Positions 1 through 11,127 of a stretch of DNA of 64,000 nt are shown one piece after another (the stretch's first letter is position 1; the number at the start of each line of letters is the position of its first letter). The stretch covers positions 2,046,001-2,110,000 of the forward strand of contig NZ_CP026167.1 of NCBI RefSeq assembly GCF_002902985.1. The letters are read 5' to 3'. The position numbers and the translations under genes are program-made. The notes under the pieces were generated by a model. It did no database searches. It was not told where the DNA came from and was given only the letters and a program-made list of their open reading frames with translations. This DNA comes from Leclercia sp. LSNIH1 (GTDB taxonomy: Bacteria > Pseudomonadota > Gammaproteobacteria > Enterobacterales > Enterobacteriaceae).

Positions 1-87
1 GAGATTGGTCAGGCAGTCATGGTACAGGGATTCACAAAGAAATTTCAACTGTGCAATATCTTGCCTTTTAGGCGAGTATTCGTCCAT
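1..87 (-). CDS. tomB: TomB antitoxin, N-terminal fragment
   Basis: The last 87 bases of the complement encode the first 29 residues of TomB (YbaJ), beginning MDEYSPKRQDIAQLKF; the rest lies beyond the left edge of the window. TomB is the small acidic partner that counteracts the nucleoid-associated toxin Hha, and in E. coli it lies just upstream of hha and next to acrB, the same arrangement as here. The ATG is preceded by a strong purine-rich ribosome binding site (AAGGGGA). Identification rests on near identity of the visible residues to E. coli TomB as I remember it. Only the start is visible, so nothing can be said about the C-terminus or hha. Confidence 0.9.
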   Translation of the reverse strand, partial: MDEYSPKRQDIAQLKFLCESLYHDCLTNL

Positions 88-523
88 AGCGTATCCCCTT
101 TTTGAGTGATTTTTTACTCACCGAACATCGTTGTCGGGAAGGGTACAACTGACTCAGCGTCAATGACTACTGTTATGCCTCTTGCTTTAACTATAATCTA
201 CTCTAATCAGGATTTCACCGCGCTATTACGAAAAATTACAATTACGCAGCATTTTACCGTCTCTGGCGGCCACTATGTTATATATTGTTTTATCCTGATA
301 CAGCTCTTTACTTATCACCCTGTGTGATTTCTTAACCAGTCTAAAAATCATTGGTAAGCGCGGGTGAAATCAAAAAACACCAGGAATACTCTTAATACCT
401 AAGACGTGACGCAAAAATTTGGGAATTTCTGTAATAGAATCAGGTTAAATAGGATAAGCCGTTTAAGGGTGACATTAAATATATAAACCCTCAATAAGCT
501 AATTTTATGATTTTTAATTGTTG
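88..523. other. Intergenic region, tomB upstream side
   Basis: About 435 AT-rich bases between the tomB start and the acrAB terminator. It must contain the tomB(-hha) promoter, read leftwards, but no promoter stood out clearly enough to call. A short inverted repeat with arms TGAGT/ACTCA sits just upstream of the tomB ribosome binding site. No convincing gene was seen on either strand. Confidence 0.6.
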
Positions 524-551
524 AAAAAAAGGCCGCATATGCGGCCTTTTT
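524..551 (-). terminator. acrAB rho-independent terminator
   Basis: An 8-bp perfect palindromic stem (GGCCGCAT/ATGCGGCC, 531-546) is flanked by seven A on the left and five T on the right, so it can end transcription in both directions. For the leftward acrAB operon it lies about 30 bases after the acrB stop and gives a seven-U tail. Confidence 0.9.
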
Positions 552-576
552 AACGGTTAAACCCGAATGGGGGTCA

Positions 577-3720
<3,144 letters not shown>

Positions 3721-3739
3721 TTAACGGCTCCTGTTTAAG

Positions 3740-4933
3740 TTAAGACTTAGGTTGTTCTGACTGACCGCCTGCTGAGGCTTGCTGTTGATTGTCAGACGTG
3801 ACCTCTTGCGCTTTTACCTTGGCGCCTGGGCGAACTTTTTGTAATCCGGTAATGATGACGCGATCGCCATCTTTCAGACCGTCAGTCACCAGCCATTTGT
3901 CACCAATCGCCTGGGTTGCCTTGATCTGACGAACTTCGACTTTATCTTCAGCGCCAATCACCATCGCACTGGCATCGCCGCGCGGAGTACGGGTCACGCC
4001 CTGCTGTGGCACCAGCAGTGCGGTTGGGTTGGTCCCTTCTTCCAGGCTGGCGCGAACGAACATACCCGGTAACAGCGTATGGTTCGGGTTCGGGAAGATG
4101 GCGCGCAGGGTAATCGAACCGGTGGTCTGATCGACCGTTACGTCTGAGAACTCCAGGCTGCCGGTCTCCGGGAATTTGATGCCGTCGCTGGTGACCAGCT
4201 CAACTTTCGCTTTGCCGTTTTCCTGCTTCAGGGTGCCGTTTTCCAGCTCCTGTTTCAGACGCAGGAAATCATTGCTCGACTGGGTGACATCGACATAGAT
4301 CGGGTCCAGTTGCTGCACGGTTGCCAGCGCAGTGGTCTGGCCGTTCTGTACCAGCGCACCCTCGGTCACCGCGGATTTACCAATACGGCCGCTGATAGGG
4401 GAGGTCACTTTAGTATAGGCCAGGTTGATACGCGCGGTTTCAACGGCAGCCTTCGCAGCGACGACCGCAGCGTTAGCCTGCTGGGCATCCGCCTGCGCAC
4501 TGTCATATTCCTGTTGGCTGATGTACTGCGTACCCAACAGTTTCTGATAACGGTTGACGGTCAGCTGGGCAATTTTTGCAGCAGCCTGCGCTTTGGCCAG
4601 ATCGCCTTTCGCGCTTTCGTAGTTCGCCTGATAGGTTGCAGGATCAATCTGATACAGAGACTCGCCCGCTTTAACATCACCGCCTTCAGTAAAATTACGT
4701 TTCAGAATGATGCCACTCACCTGTGGACGCACTTCAGCAATACGGTAAGCGCTGGTTCGGCCGGGTAATTCTGTTGTCATCTGGAGAGGTTCGGTTTTGA
4801 GCGTCACGACACCAACTTCTGGCACCTGCTGCGCTCCTTGTTGAGCCTTTTTTTCGTCACATCCTGTAAGCGCTAAGCTGCCTGAGAGCATCAGAACGAT
4901 CGCCAGAGGCGTTAACCCTCTGTTTTTGTTCAT
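3740..4933 (-). CDS. acrA: AcrA, periplasmic adaptor lipoprotein
   Basis: AcrA is the membrane fusion protein that links AcrB to the TolC channel. The product is 397 residues, the same as E. coli. A lipoprotein signal peptide ends in the lipobox LTGC (lipidated Cys about residue 25), followed by the hairpin, lipoyl and beta-barrel domains; the coiled-coil hairpin is the Ala/Gln-rich stretch around residues 100-170. The start MNKNRGLTPLAI was chosen over an upstream in-frame codon because a GAGG ribosome binding site sits just before it and the length then matches the family. It is first in the acrAB operon and is divergent from acrR across an AcrR operator. Confidence 0.97.
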   Translation of the reverse strand: MNKNRGLTPLAIVLMLSGSLALTGCDEKKAQQGAQQVPEVGVVTLKTEPLQMTTELPGRTSAYRIAEVRPQVSGIILKRNFTEGGDVKAGESLYQIDPATYQANYESAKGDLAKAQAAAKIAQLTVNRYQKLLGTQYISQQEYDSAQADAQQANAAVVAAKAAVETARINLAYTKVTSPISGRIGKSAVTEGALVQNGQTTALATVQQLDPIYVDVTQSSNDFLRLKQELENGTLKQENGKAKVELVTSDGIKFPETGSLEFSDVTVDQTTGSITLRAIFPNPNHTLLPGMFVRASLEEGTNPTALLVPQQGVTRTPRGDASAMVIGAEDKVEVRQIKATQAIGDKWLVTDGLKDGDRVIITGLQKVRPGAKVKAQEVTSDNQQQASAGGQSEQPKS

Positions 4934-5023
4934 ATGTAAACCTCGAGTTTCCGATTTCAAATTGATCAATGGATCAAGCGTCCACAAACCCATTGCTGCG
5001 TTTATATTATCGTCGTGCTATGG

Positions 5024-5047
5024 TACATACATTCATAAATGTATGTA
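5024..5047. promoter_or_regulatory. AcrR operator between acrA and acrR
   Basis: A 24-bp inverted repeat with perfect 10-bp arms (TACATACATT and AATGTATGTA) and a 4-bp centre. It matches the known E. coli AcrR site in sequence, size and location, midway between acrA and acrR, so AcrR most likely represses acrAB and its own gene from here. An AT-rich stretch on the acrA side (5001-5010) is the likely -10 of the acrAB promoter. Confidence 0.93.
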
Positions 5048-5075
5048 AATCTGGCTCCTGTAAATTCACCTGCGC

Positions 5076-5729
5076 ATGGCACGAAAAACCAAACAACAAG
5101 CACTTGCAACACGCCAACACATCCTTGATGTCGCTTTACGCTTGTTTTCGCAACAGGGGGTCTCCTCCACCTCTCTGGCTCAGATTGCTCAGGCGGCTGG
5201 GGTTACCCGGGGAGCGATTTACTGGCATTTCAAAAATAAGTCAGATTTATTTGGCGAAATTTGGGAGCTGTCAGAATCCAGTATTGGGGATCTTGAGACT
5301 GAGTATCGGGCAAAATTCCCTGGCGATCCACTCTCAGTTTTAAGAGAGATTCTGGTCTATATCCTTGAGGCGACGGTTATAGAAGAGCGACGCCGTCTGA
5401 TGATGGAGATCATCTTCCATAAATGTGAATTTGTTGGGGAGATGGCGGTGGTGCAGCAGGCGCAGCGCAGCCTCTGTCTGGCCAGTTACGACCGAATCGA
5501 ACAAACCCTGACGCACTGTATTAAAGCCAACATGCTCCCGGCTAATCTGCTGACCCGTCGCGCCGCCATTCTGATGCGCAGTTATATTTCCGGCATTATG
5601 GAAAACTGGCTGTTTGCTCCCCAGTCTTTTGATCTGCAACGTGAAGCCCGTGATTATGTCGCGATCCTGCTGGAGATGTACCAGCTCTGTCCCACGCTAC
5701 GGGCGCAGCCTGAGCCGCTCCTGGCCTGA
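5076..5729 (+). CDS. acrR: AcrR, TetR-family repressor of acrAB
   Basis: AcrR is a TetR-family dimer that represses acrAB until its C-terminal pocket binds a drug or other ligand. The product is 217 residues against 215 in E. coli. The N-terminal helix-turn-helix is at about residues 10-55 ([21 protein letters not shown]), the rest is the all-helical ligand-binding domain. It is divergent from acrA over the operator at 5024-5047. The ribosome binding site is weak. The frame is intact, so there is no sign of the truncations seen in efflux-overexpressing clinical isolates. Confidence 0.97.
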   Translation: MARKTKQQALATRQHILDVALRLFSQQGVSSTSLAQIAQAAGVTRGAIYWHFKNKSDLFGEIWELSESSIGDLETEYRAKFPGDPLSVLREILVYILEATVIEERRRLMMEIIFHKCEFVGEMAVVQQAQRSLCLASYDRIEQTLTHCIKANMLPANLLTRRAAILMRSYISGIMENWLFAPQSFDLQREARDYVAILLEMYQLCPTLRAQPEPLLA

Positions 5730-5839
5730 CGCCCAGGAATTATCCGGGAGCCATCAGTTCACGCTATTTTGCTTTCGACGGCCGTGATATTCTTCACGCC
5801 GGTCATCCCGGTCATTCATCACACAAATTACACACTACT

Positions 5840-8800
5840 ATGTCGCACTACACACGCCAATCGCATCCTGTTTTTGCCTTTATTTTGCTTCTCTTTTTTG
5901 CCTTACTGGCTTCCCCGGTTGCGTTTGCACGTGGTGATAACACCAGTGATACGCCAACCCGGGCAGATATTCAGAGCCAGCTTGATGTCCTGAACAAACA
6001 AAAAGAGCTCACTCCGCAGGACAAGCTGGTACAAAAAGACCTGACGGAAACCCTCGAGACTATTGATAAGCTTGAGCGGATCAAGGCCGAAACCACACAG
6101 TTACGCCAGAAAGTGGCCCAGGCGCCGGAAGCGATGCGTAAGGCGACCGAAAGCCTGAATGCGCTAAGTGATGTGGACAATGATGAAGAAACCCGCAAAA
6201 CGCTGGCCACGCTCTCATTACGCCAGCTGGAACTGCGCGTATCGCAGTTGCTCGACGACCTACAAACCGCCCAGAGCGATCTCTCAACCTACAACAGCCA
6301 GCTGGTTTCCCTGCAAACTCAGCCGGAGCGCGTACAGAACGCAATGTATGCCGCCTCTCAGGAGCTGCAGCAGATCCGCAATCGCCTGAACGGCACCACG
6401 GTGGGCGAGGCGGCGTTACGCCCCACGCAGCAAACGTTGCTCATGACGCAGCAGCTTCTGCTGAATGCCCAGATCGAACAGCAGCGCAAGAGCCTGGAAG
6501 GCAATACCGTCCTGCAGGATACCCTGCAAAAACAGCGCGACTACGTCACCGCGAACATCAACCGTCTGGAGCACCAGCTGCAGCTGCTGCAGGAGGCGGT
6601 CAACAGCAAGCGACTGACCCTGACGGAGAAAACGGCTCAGGAAGCGGTAAACCCGGATGAAACCGCGCGTATCCAGGAAAATCCGCTGGTGAAGCAAGAG
6701 CTGGACGTTAACCACCAGCTCAGCCAGCGCCTGATTAAAGCCACTGAAAACGGCAACACCCTGGTTCAGCAGAACATTAAAGTGAAAAACTGGCTGGATC
6801 GCGCCCTACAGTCCGAACGCAATATTAAAGAGCAGATTGCCGTCCTGAAAGGCAGCCTGCTGCTGTCGCGTATCCTTTATCAGCAGCAGCAGACTTTACC
6901 TTCTGCCGATGAGCTGGAGGACATGACCAACCGCATTGCGGATCTGCGCCTGGAGCAGTTTGAGGTCAACCAACAGCGCGATGCCCTGTTCCAGAGCGAT
7001 GCCTTCGTGGCGAAGCTGGAAGAGGGGCACAAGAGCGAGGTCAATGGAGAGGTTCACGATGCGCTGTTGCAGGTGGTGGATATGCGCCGCGAACTGCTTG
7101 ACCAGATGAATAAACAGCTGGGTAATCAGCTCATGATGGCCATTAACCTGCAGATCAACCAGCAGCAACTGGTGAGCGTATCCAAAAGTCTGCAGGAGAT
7201 CCTCACCCAGCAAATCTTCTGGGTGAACAGCAATAAACCGATGGACTGGGACTGGATCAAATCCTTCCCGGGCATGCTGAAAGATCAGATTAAGGGGATG
7301 AAAATCTCTGTTAACTGGGAAAAAGCAGGCCCTGCGGTGGCGTTTGCTTTCCTGGCGGGTCTGCCGCTGTTGTTGATTGCCGGCCTCATTCGCTGGCGTC
7401 TTGGCTGGCTGAAAAAGTATCAGGCGAAGCTGGCGCAGGAAGTGGGGCAGTTGCGTAATGACAGCCAGCTTCATACCCCAAAAGCGATTCTTATCGATCT
7501 GATCCGCGCCCTGCCGGTCTGTCTGCTGATCCTCGCCGCCGGCCTGATCCTGTTCACGATGCAGCTCAATATCAGCGATCTGCTGTGGGCCTTCAGCAAA
7601 AAGCTGGCGCTGTTCTGGCTGGTCTTTGGCCTGTGCTGGAAAGTGCTGGAGAAGGATGGCGTGGCGGTGAGCCACTTTAATATGCCTGCGCAACTGACCA
7701 GCCACTGGCGCCGCCAGATTGTGCGCATCAGCCTGGCGCTGTTGCCGCTGCACTTCTGGTCGGTGGTGGCGGAGCTCTCTCCGCTCCATCTGATGGATGA
7801 TGTGCTGGGGCAGTTCGTTATCCTGCTTAATCTGCTGCTGATCAGCGTCCTGATGTGGCCGATATTCCGTGACAGCTGGCGTGACAAAGAGTCGCATACC
7901 ATTCGTCTGGTGACGGTCACCGTACTCTCTATTATTCCTATCGCCCTGATGGTGCTGACGGCCACCGGCTATTTCTATACCACCCTGCGTCTGTCAGGTC
8001 GCTGGATTGAAACCGTCTATCTGGTGATCTTCTGGAACCTGCTCTATCAGACCGTGCTGCGCGGGCTGAGCGTTGCCGCCCGCCGTATTGCCTATCGCCG
8101 CGCGCTGGCGCGTCGGCAGAATATGGTGAAGGAGGGGGCCGAAGGCGCTGAACCGCAGGAAGAGCCGACCATTGCCCTGGAGCAGGTTAACCAGCAAACG
8201 CTGCGTATCACCATGCTGGTGATGATAGCCCTGTTCGGCGTGATGTTCTGGGCGATCTGGTCTGATTTAATCACCGTCTTTGCCTATCTCGACAGCATTA
8301 CGCTGTGGCACTACAGCGGCACCGAAGCGGGTGCGGCGGTGATGAAAAATGTCACTATGGGCAGCCTGCTGTTTGCACTGGTCTCGTCGGTGGTGGCATG
8401 GGCCTTGATCCGCAACTTACCCGGCCTGCTGGAGGTACTGATCCTCTCGCGCCTGAATATGCGTCAGGGGGCCTCCTACGCCATTACCACCATCCTGAAC
8501 TATGTGATTCTGGTGGTGGGCGCCATGACCGTCTTCGGTTCGCTCGGGGTGTCGTGGGACAAACTGCAGTGGCTGGCGGCGGCGTTGTCGGTGGGCCTTG
8601 GTTTCGGTTTGCAGGAGATCTTCGGTAACTTCGTCTCCGGCCTGATTATTCTGTTCGAACGTCCGGTGCGAATCGGCGATACCGTCACCATCGGTACCTT
8701 CTCGGGCACCGTCAGCAAGATCCGTATCCGCGCGACCACCATCACTGATTTCGATCGCAAAGAGGTGATCATCCCGAACAAAGCGTTCGTCACCGAGCGG

Positions 8801-9187
8801 TTGATTAACTGGTCACTGTCGGACACCATCACCCGCGTGGTGATCCGCATCGGCGTGGCTTACGGTTCCGATCTGGAGATGGTGAAAAACGTCCTGCTGA
8901 AAGCGGCGATGGATCATCCAAAAGTGATGCACGATCCGGAGCCAGCCGTCTTCTTTACGACCTTCGGGCCGAGCACGTTAGATCATGAGCTGCGTCTGTA
9001 CGTGCGTGAACTGCGCGATCGCAGCTACACGGTGGATGAACTGAACCGCACCATCGAACGTATGTGCCGCGAGAACAACATCAATATCGCCTTTAACCAG
9101 CTGGAAGTGCATCTGCGCAATGAAAAGGGCGACGAGCACACTGAAGTGAAACGTGACATTAAGGGTGACGATCCGACCCCGGCGTGA
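5840..9187 (+). CDS. mscK: MscK, potassium-dependent mechanosensitive channel
   Basis: MscK (KefA) is a large inner-membrane mechanosensitive channel that opens under membrane tension and depends on external potassium. The product is 1115 residues (E. coli 1120). A signal peptide ends near AFA, followed by a roughly 450-residue periplasmic Gln/Leu-rich coiled-coil domain, then about eleven transmembrane segments, then the MscS-like pore and beta domain; the pore-adjacent motif SVGLGFGLQEIFGNFVSGL is visible at about 930-950. The first residues differ from E. coli, and the ATG at 5840 has no strong ribosome binding site, so the exact start is less certain than the rest. It is transcribed alone. 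Confidence 0.95.
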   Translation: MSHYTRQSHPVFAFILLLFFALLASPVAFARGDNTSDTPTRADIQSQLDVLNKQKELTPQDKLVQKDLTETLETIDKLERIKAETTQLRQKVAQAPEAMRKATESLNALSDVDNDEETRKTLATLSLRQLELRVSQLLDDLQTAQSDLSTYNSQLVSLQTQPERVQNAMYAASQELQQIRNRLNGTTVGEAALRPTQQTLLMTQQLLLNAQIEQQRKSLEGNTVLQDTLQKQRDYVTANINRLEHQLQLLQEAVNSKRLTLTEKTAQEAVNPDETARIQENPLVKQELDVNHQLSQRLIKATENGNTLVQQNIKVKNWLDRALQSERNIKEQIAVLKGSLLLSRILYQQQQTLPSADELEDMTNRIADLRLEQFEVNQQRDALFQSDAFVAKLEEGHKSEVNGEVHDALLQVVDMRRELLDQMNKQLGNQLMMAINLQINQQQLVSVSKSLQEILTQQIFWVNSNKPMDWDWIKSFPGMLKDQIKGMKISVNWEKAGPAVAFAFLAGLPLLLIAGLIRWRLGWLKKYQAKLAQEVGQLRNDSQLHTPKAILIDLIRALPVCLLILAAGLILFTMQLNISDLLWAFSKKLALFWLVFGLCWKVLEKDGVAVSHFNMPAQLTSHWRRQIVRISLALLPLHFWSVVAELSPLHLMDDVLGQFVILLNLLLISVLMWPIFRDSWRDKESHTIRLVTVTVLSIIPIALMVLTATGYFYTTLRLSGRWIETVYLVIFWNLLYQTVLRGLSVAARRIAYRRALARRQNMVKEGAEGAEPQEEPTIALEQVNQQTLRITMLVMIALFGVMFWAIWSDLITVFAYLDSITLWHYSGTEAGAAVMKNVTMGSLLFALVSSVVAWALIRNLPGLLEVLILSRLNMRQGASYAITTILNYVILVVGAMTVFGSLGVSWDKLQWLAAALSVGLGFGLQEIFGNFVSGLIILFERPVRIGDTVTIGTFSGTVSKIRIRATTITDFDRKEVIIPNKAFVTERLINWSLSDTITRVVIRIGVAYGSDLEMVKNVLLKAAMDHPKVMHDPEPAVFFTTFGPSTLDHELRLYVRELRDRSYTVDELNRTIERMCRENNINIAFNQLEVHLRNEKGDEHTEVKRDIKGDDPTPA

Positions 9188-9216
9188 TGTGCCCCCTCGC
9201 TCTGGCCTTCTCCCTT

Positions 9217-9375
9217 TCAGGGAGAGGGCAGGGGGGAGGGCAATTTCCCTTCAAAATCCCGCTTCACAATCTCCAGCGCTTTCAGCACTGTTTCAGTGGG
9301 GATGCCATGGTTCTCCAGCAACATGATGAGGTCGACGGCCAGCTTGACTTCGTCGGGGGCATTTTCCAGTGACAC
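9217..9375 (-). CDS. rsmS: RsmS (YbaM), small protein next to priC
   Basis: A 52-residue protein with a GTG start and an AGGAG ribosome binding site eight bases upstream. It begins [20 protein letters not shown] and keeps the [13 protein letters not shown] core of E. coli YbaM (53 residues, renamed RsmS for modulation of secondary metabolism in Pectobacterium). It follows priC by 12 bp, as in E. coli, and the two are probably co-transcribed. The C-terminus is unusual: after GKL it ends PSPLPSP rather than in the charged tail I remember for E. coli, because the end of the frame runs into a GC-rich repeat (CTCCCT/AGGGAG hairpin at 9210-9224). The protein's molecular role is not firmly known. 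Confidence 0.88.
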   Translation of the reverse strand: MSLENAPDEVKLAVDLIMLLENHGIPTETVLKALEIVKRDFEGKLPSPLPSP

Positions 9376-9387
9376 ACACTACTCCTG

Positions 9388-9915
9388 TTAACGGGTCAGA
9401 CGCGCGATAACGCGTTCAATATCATCCAGTGCCTTACGACAGCGTTCAAGCCGTCCTTCCAGGGCTGTGATTTCGCGCATCAGCATCTGCTGTTCTTCCA
9501 GCGTTTCGGCCTGATTCAGCCGCGCCGCGCGCGCCTTTTTCATTTCACATAGCCGACGTTCAAACTCCTGGTGTTCCAGACGCTTGCGCTGCCATTTTGT
9601 GGTGCCGGCAGAGGAACTGTCCCAGACGCGTAGCGGCCAGGCGGCAATCTCCCGATGCAGGGCGGCAATCTGTTCCGCCAGATGACCGGCGAGCCAGGCC
9701 ACCTGCTCAGATTGCCCCTTTTCCACGGCGTGACGCAGCTCATCCAGGTTGTGCTGGGCTTCATCCAGATAGGCATTCATCACCGTGCTGCGGGTGCGAA
9801 ACAGCTGCCGGTCAAAGCGCGGCTTCAGCGTGGCGTGCTGCATCAGCGGTGCGGCCTGCGTGCGCAGGGCCGACAGCTGATTTTGCAGCGTTTGTAAAAG
9901 CAAGGCTGTTTTCAA
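9388..9915 (-). CDS. priC: PriC, replication restart protein
   Basis: PriC takes part in PriA-independent restart of stalled forks by binding SSB-coated gapped forks and loading DnaB. The product is 175 residues, the same as E. coli, and is largely helical, rich in Leu, Arg, Gln and Glu, with the N-terminal MKTALLLQTLQNQLSALR and a C-terminal helix ending IERVIARLTR. Identification uses this overall sequence, the length and the position between mscK/rsmS and ybaN. It is divergent from ybaN and precedes rsmS. Confidence 0.93.
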   Translation of the reverse strand: MKTALLLQTLQNQLSALRTQAAPLMQHATLKPRFDRQLFRTRSTVMNAYLDEAQHNLDELRHAVEKGQSEQVAWLAGHLAEQIAALHREIAAWPLRVWDSSSAGTTKWQRKRLEHQEFERRLCEMKKARAARLNQAETLEEQQMLMREITALEGRLERCRKALDDIERVIARLTR

Positions 9916-9965
9916 TCCGCACTCCAGTGGTACAGTAGCCGTTCAGTTTGATACCGATTCGCATT

Positions 9966-10334
9966 ATGCAGCGTACTATTCTAATCATCATTGGCTGGCT
10001 TGCGGTAGTGCTCGGCACGCTGGGTGTCGTTTTACCCCTCCTGCCGACTACCCCTTTTATATTGCTGGCGGCGTGGTGCTTCGCCCGCTCCTCGCCGCGT
10101 TTTCACCACTGGCTGCTCTACCGCTCATGGTTTGGCGGCTATCTGCGTCACTGGCAACAGTACCGTGCAATGCCGCCCGGGGCTAAGCCGCGGGCCATTG
10201 CGCTGATCCTGGTGACCTTCGCCATTTCATTATGGCTGGTCAAAATGATGTGGGTACGGATCCTGCTGCTGGCGATCCTCACCTGCCTGCTCATTTTCAT
10301 GTGGCGGATCCCCGTTGTTGATGAAAAGCAATAA
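9966..10334 (+). CDS. ybaN: YbaN, DUF454 inner-membrane protein
   Basis: A 122-residue DUF454 membrane protein of unknown function. It begins MQRTILIIIGWLAVVLGTLG and has an N-terminal hydrophobic pair around the conserved LPLLPTTPFILLAAWCFARSSPRFHHWLL segment (quoted in part: PTTPFILLAAWCFARSSPR), then two C-terminal transmembrane segments. The ATG at 9966 matches the E. coli start and is preferred over an in-frame TTG 18 bases upstream. It is divergent from priC. Some relatives have been linked to haem or iron genes, but nothing here supports a specific role. Confidence 0.92.
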   Translation: MQRTILIIIGWLAVVLGTLGVVLPLLPTTPFILLAAWCFARSSPRFHHWLLYRSWFGGYLRHWQQYRAMPPGAKPRAIALILVTFAISLWLVKMMWVRILLLAILTCLLIFMWRIPVVDEKQ

Positions 10335-10486
10335 TCATCAGACTGGCTGTTGCATTTCTTGTGCGCAGCCAGTAAATTCGACCGTTTTCGAGCACGGGCG
10401 GGCCTGGTTAAAGGTTAAACAATTGTTACTTTGACCAACCCTTTATCCGCTCCGTGAGTAACACCGTTTTCATCAGGCATCCATTT

Positions 10487-11038
10487 ATGACCGCAACTGC
10501 GCAGCAGCTTGAATTTCTTAAAAACAGCATCAAAAGCATCCAGGATTATCCAAAGCCTGGCATTCTTTTCCGTGATGTCACCAGCTTGCTGGAAGACCCA
10601 AAAGCGTACGCGCTCAGCATTGAACTGCTGGTTGAGCGTTATAAGAACGCTGGGATCACCAAAGTTGTAGGCACCGAGGCCCGTGGTTTCCTCTTTGGCG
10701 CCCCGGTTGCGCTGGCAATGGGCGTGGGTTTTGTACCGGTGCGTAAACCGCGTAAACTGCCTCGCGAAACCATCGCCGAGAGCTACGAACTGGAGTACGG
10801 CACCGACCAGCTTGAGATCCACGTTGATGCGATAAAGCCAGGCGACAAAGTGCTGGTGGTTGACGATCTGCTGGCCACTGGCGGCACCATTGAAGCGACC
10901 GTGAAGCTGATCCGTCGCCTGGGTGGCGAAGTGACCGATGCGGCCTTTATCATCAACCTGTTCGATCTGGGCGGTGAACAGCGCCTCGAAAAACAGGGCA
11001 TCACCAGCTACAGCCTCGTGCCATTCCCGGGACATTAA
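10487..11038 (+). CDS. apt: Adenine phosphoribosyltransferase
   Basis: Apt makes AMP from adenine and PRPP in purine salvage. The product is 183 residues, equal to E. coli. The PRPP-binding motif [13 protein letters not shown] is clear at about 120-132. The ATG at 10487 gives [20 protein letters not shown], the usual N-terminus; an in-frame extension of 11 codons upstream has no support. It lies 89 bp ahead of dnaX with no obvious terminator between them, and apt-dnaX co-transcription is known in E. coli. An inverted repeat (ACTGGCTG/CAGCCAGT, 10342-10373) lies in the upstream gap without a T-run. Confidence 0.97.
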   Translation: MTATAQQLEFLKNSIKSIQDYPKPGILFRDVTSLLEDPKAYALSIELLVERYKNAGITKVVGTEARGFLFGAPVALAMGVGFVPVRKPRKLPRETIAESYELEYGTDQLEIHVDAIKPGDKVLVVDDLLATGGTIEATVKLIRRLGGEVTDAAFIINLFDLGGEQRLEKQGITSYSLVPFPGH

Positions 11039-11127
11039 TCCTCCCGCCCGCAACCTCGCCCAACGGGTGAGGTTGTGTTAGCATTACCCCCCTGAATATC
11101 CACCTTCCAGCGTTGCAGAGCCTGCCC

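Noticed and set aside
106..327. 73-residue frame between tomB and acrB
   Set aside because: AT-rich, no ribosome binding site, alternative start, no recognisable features; likely chance frame.
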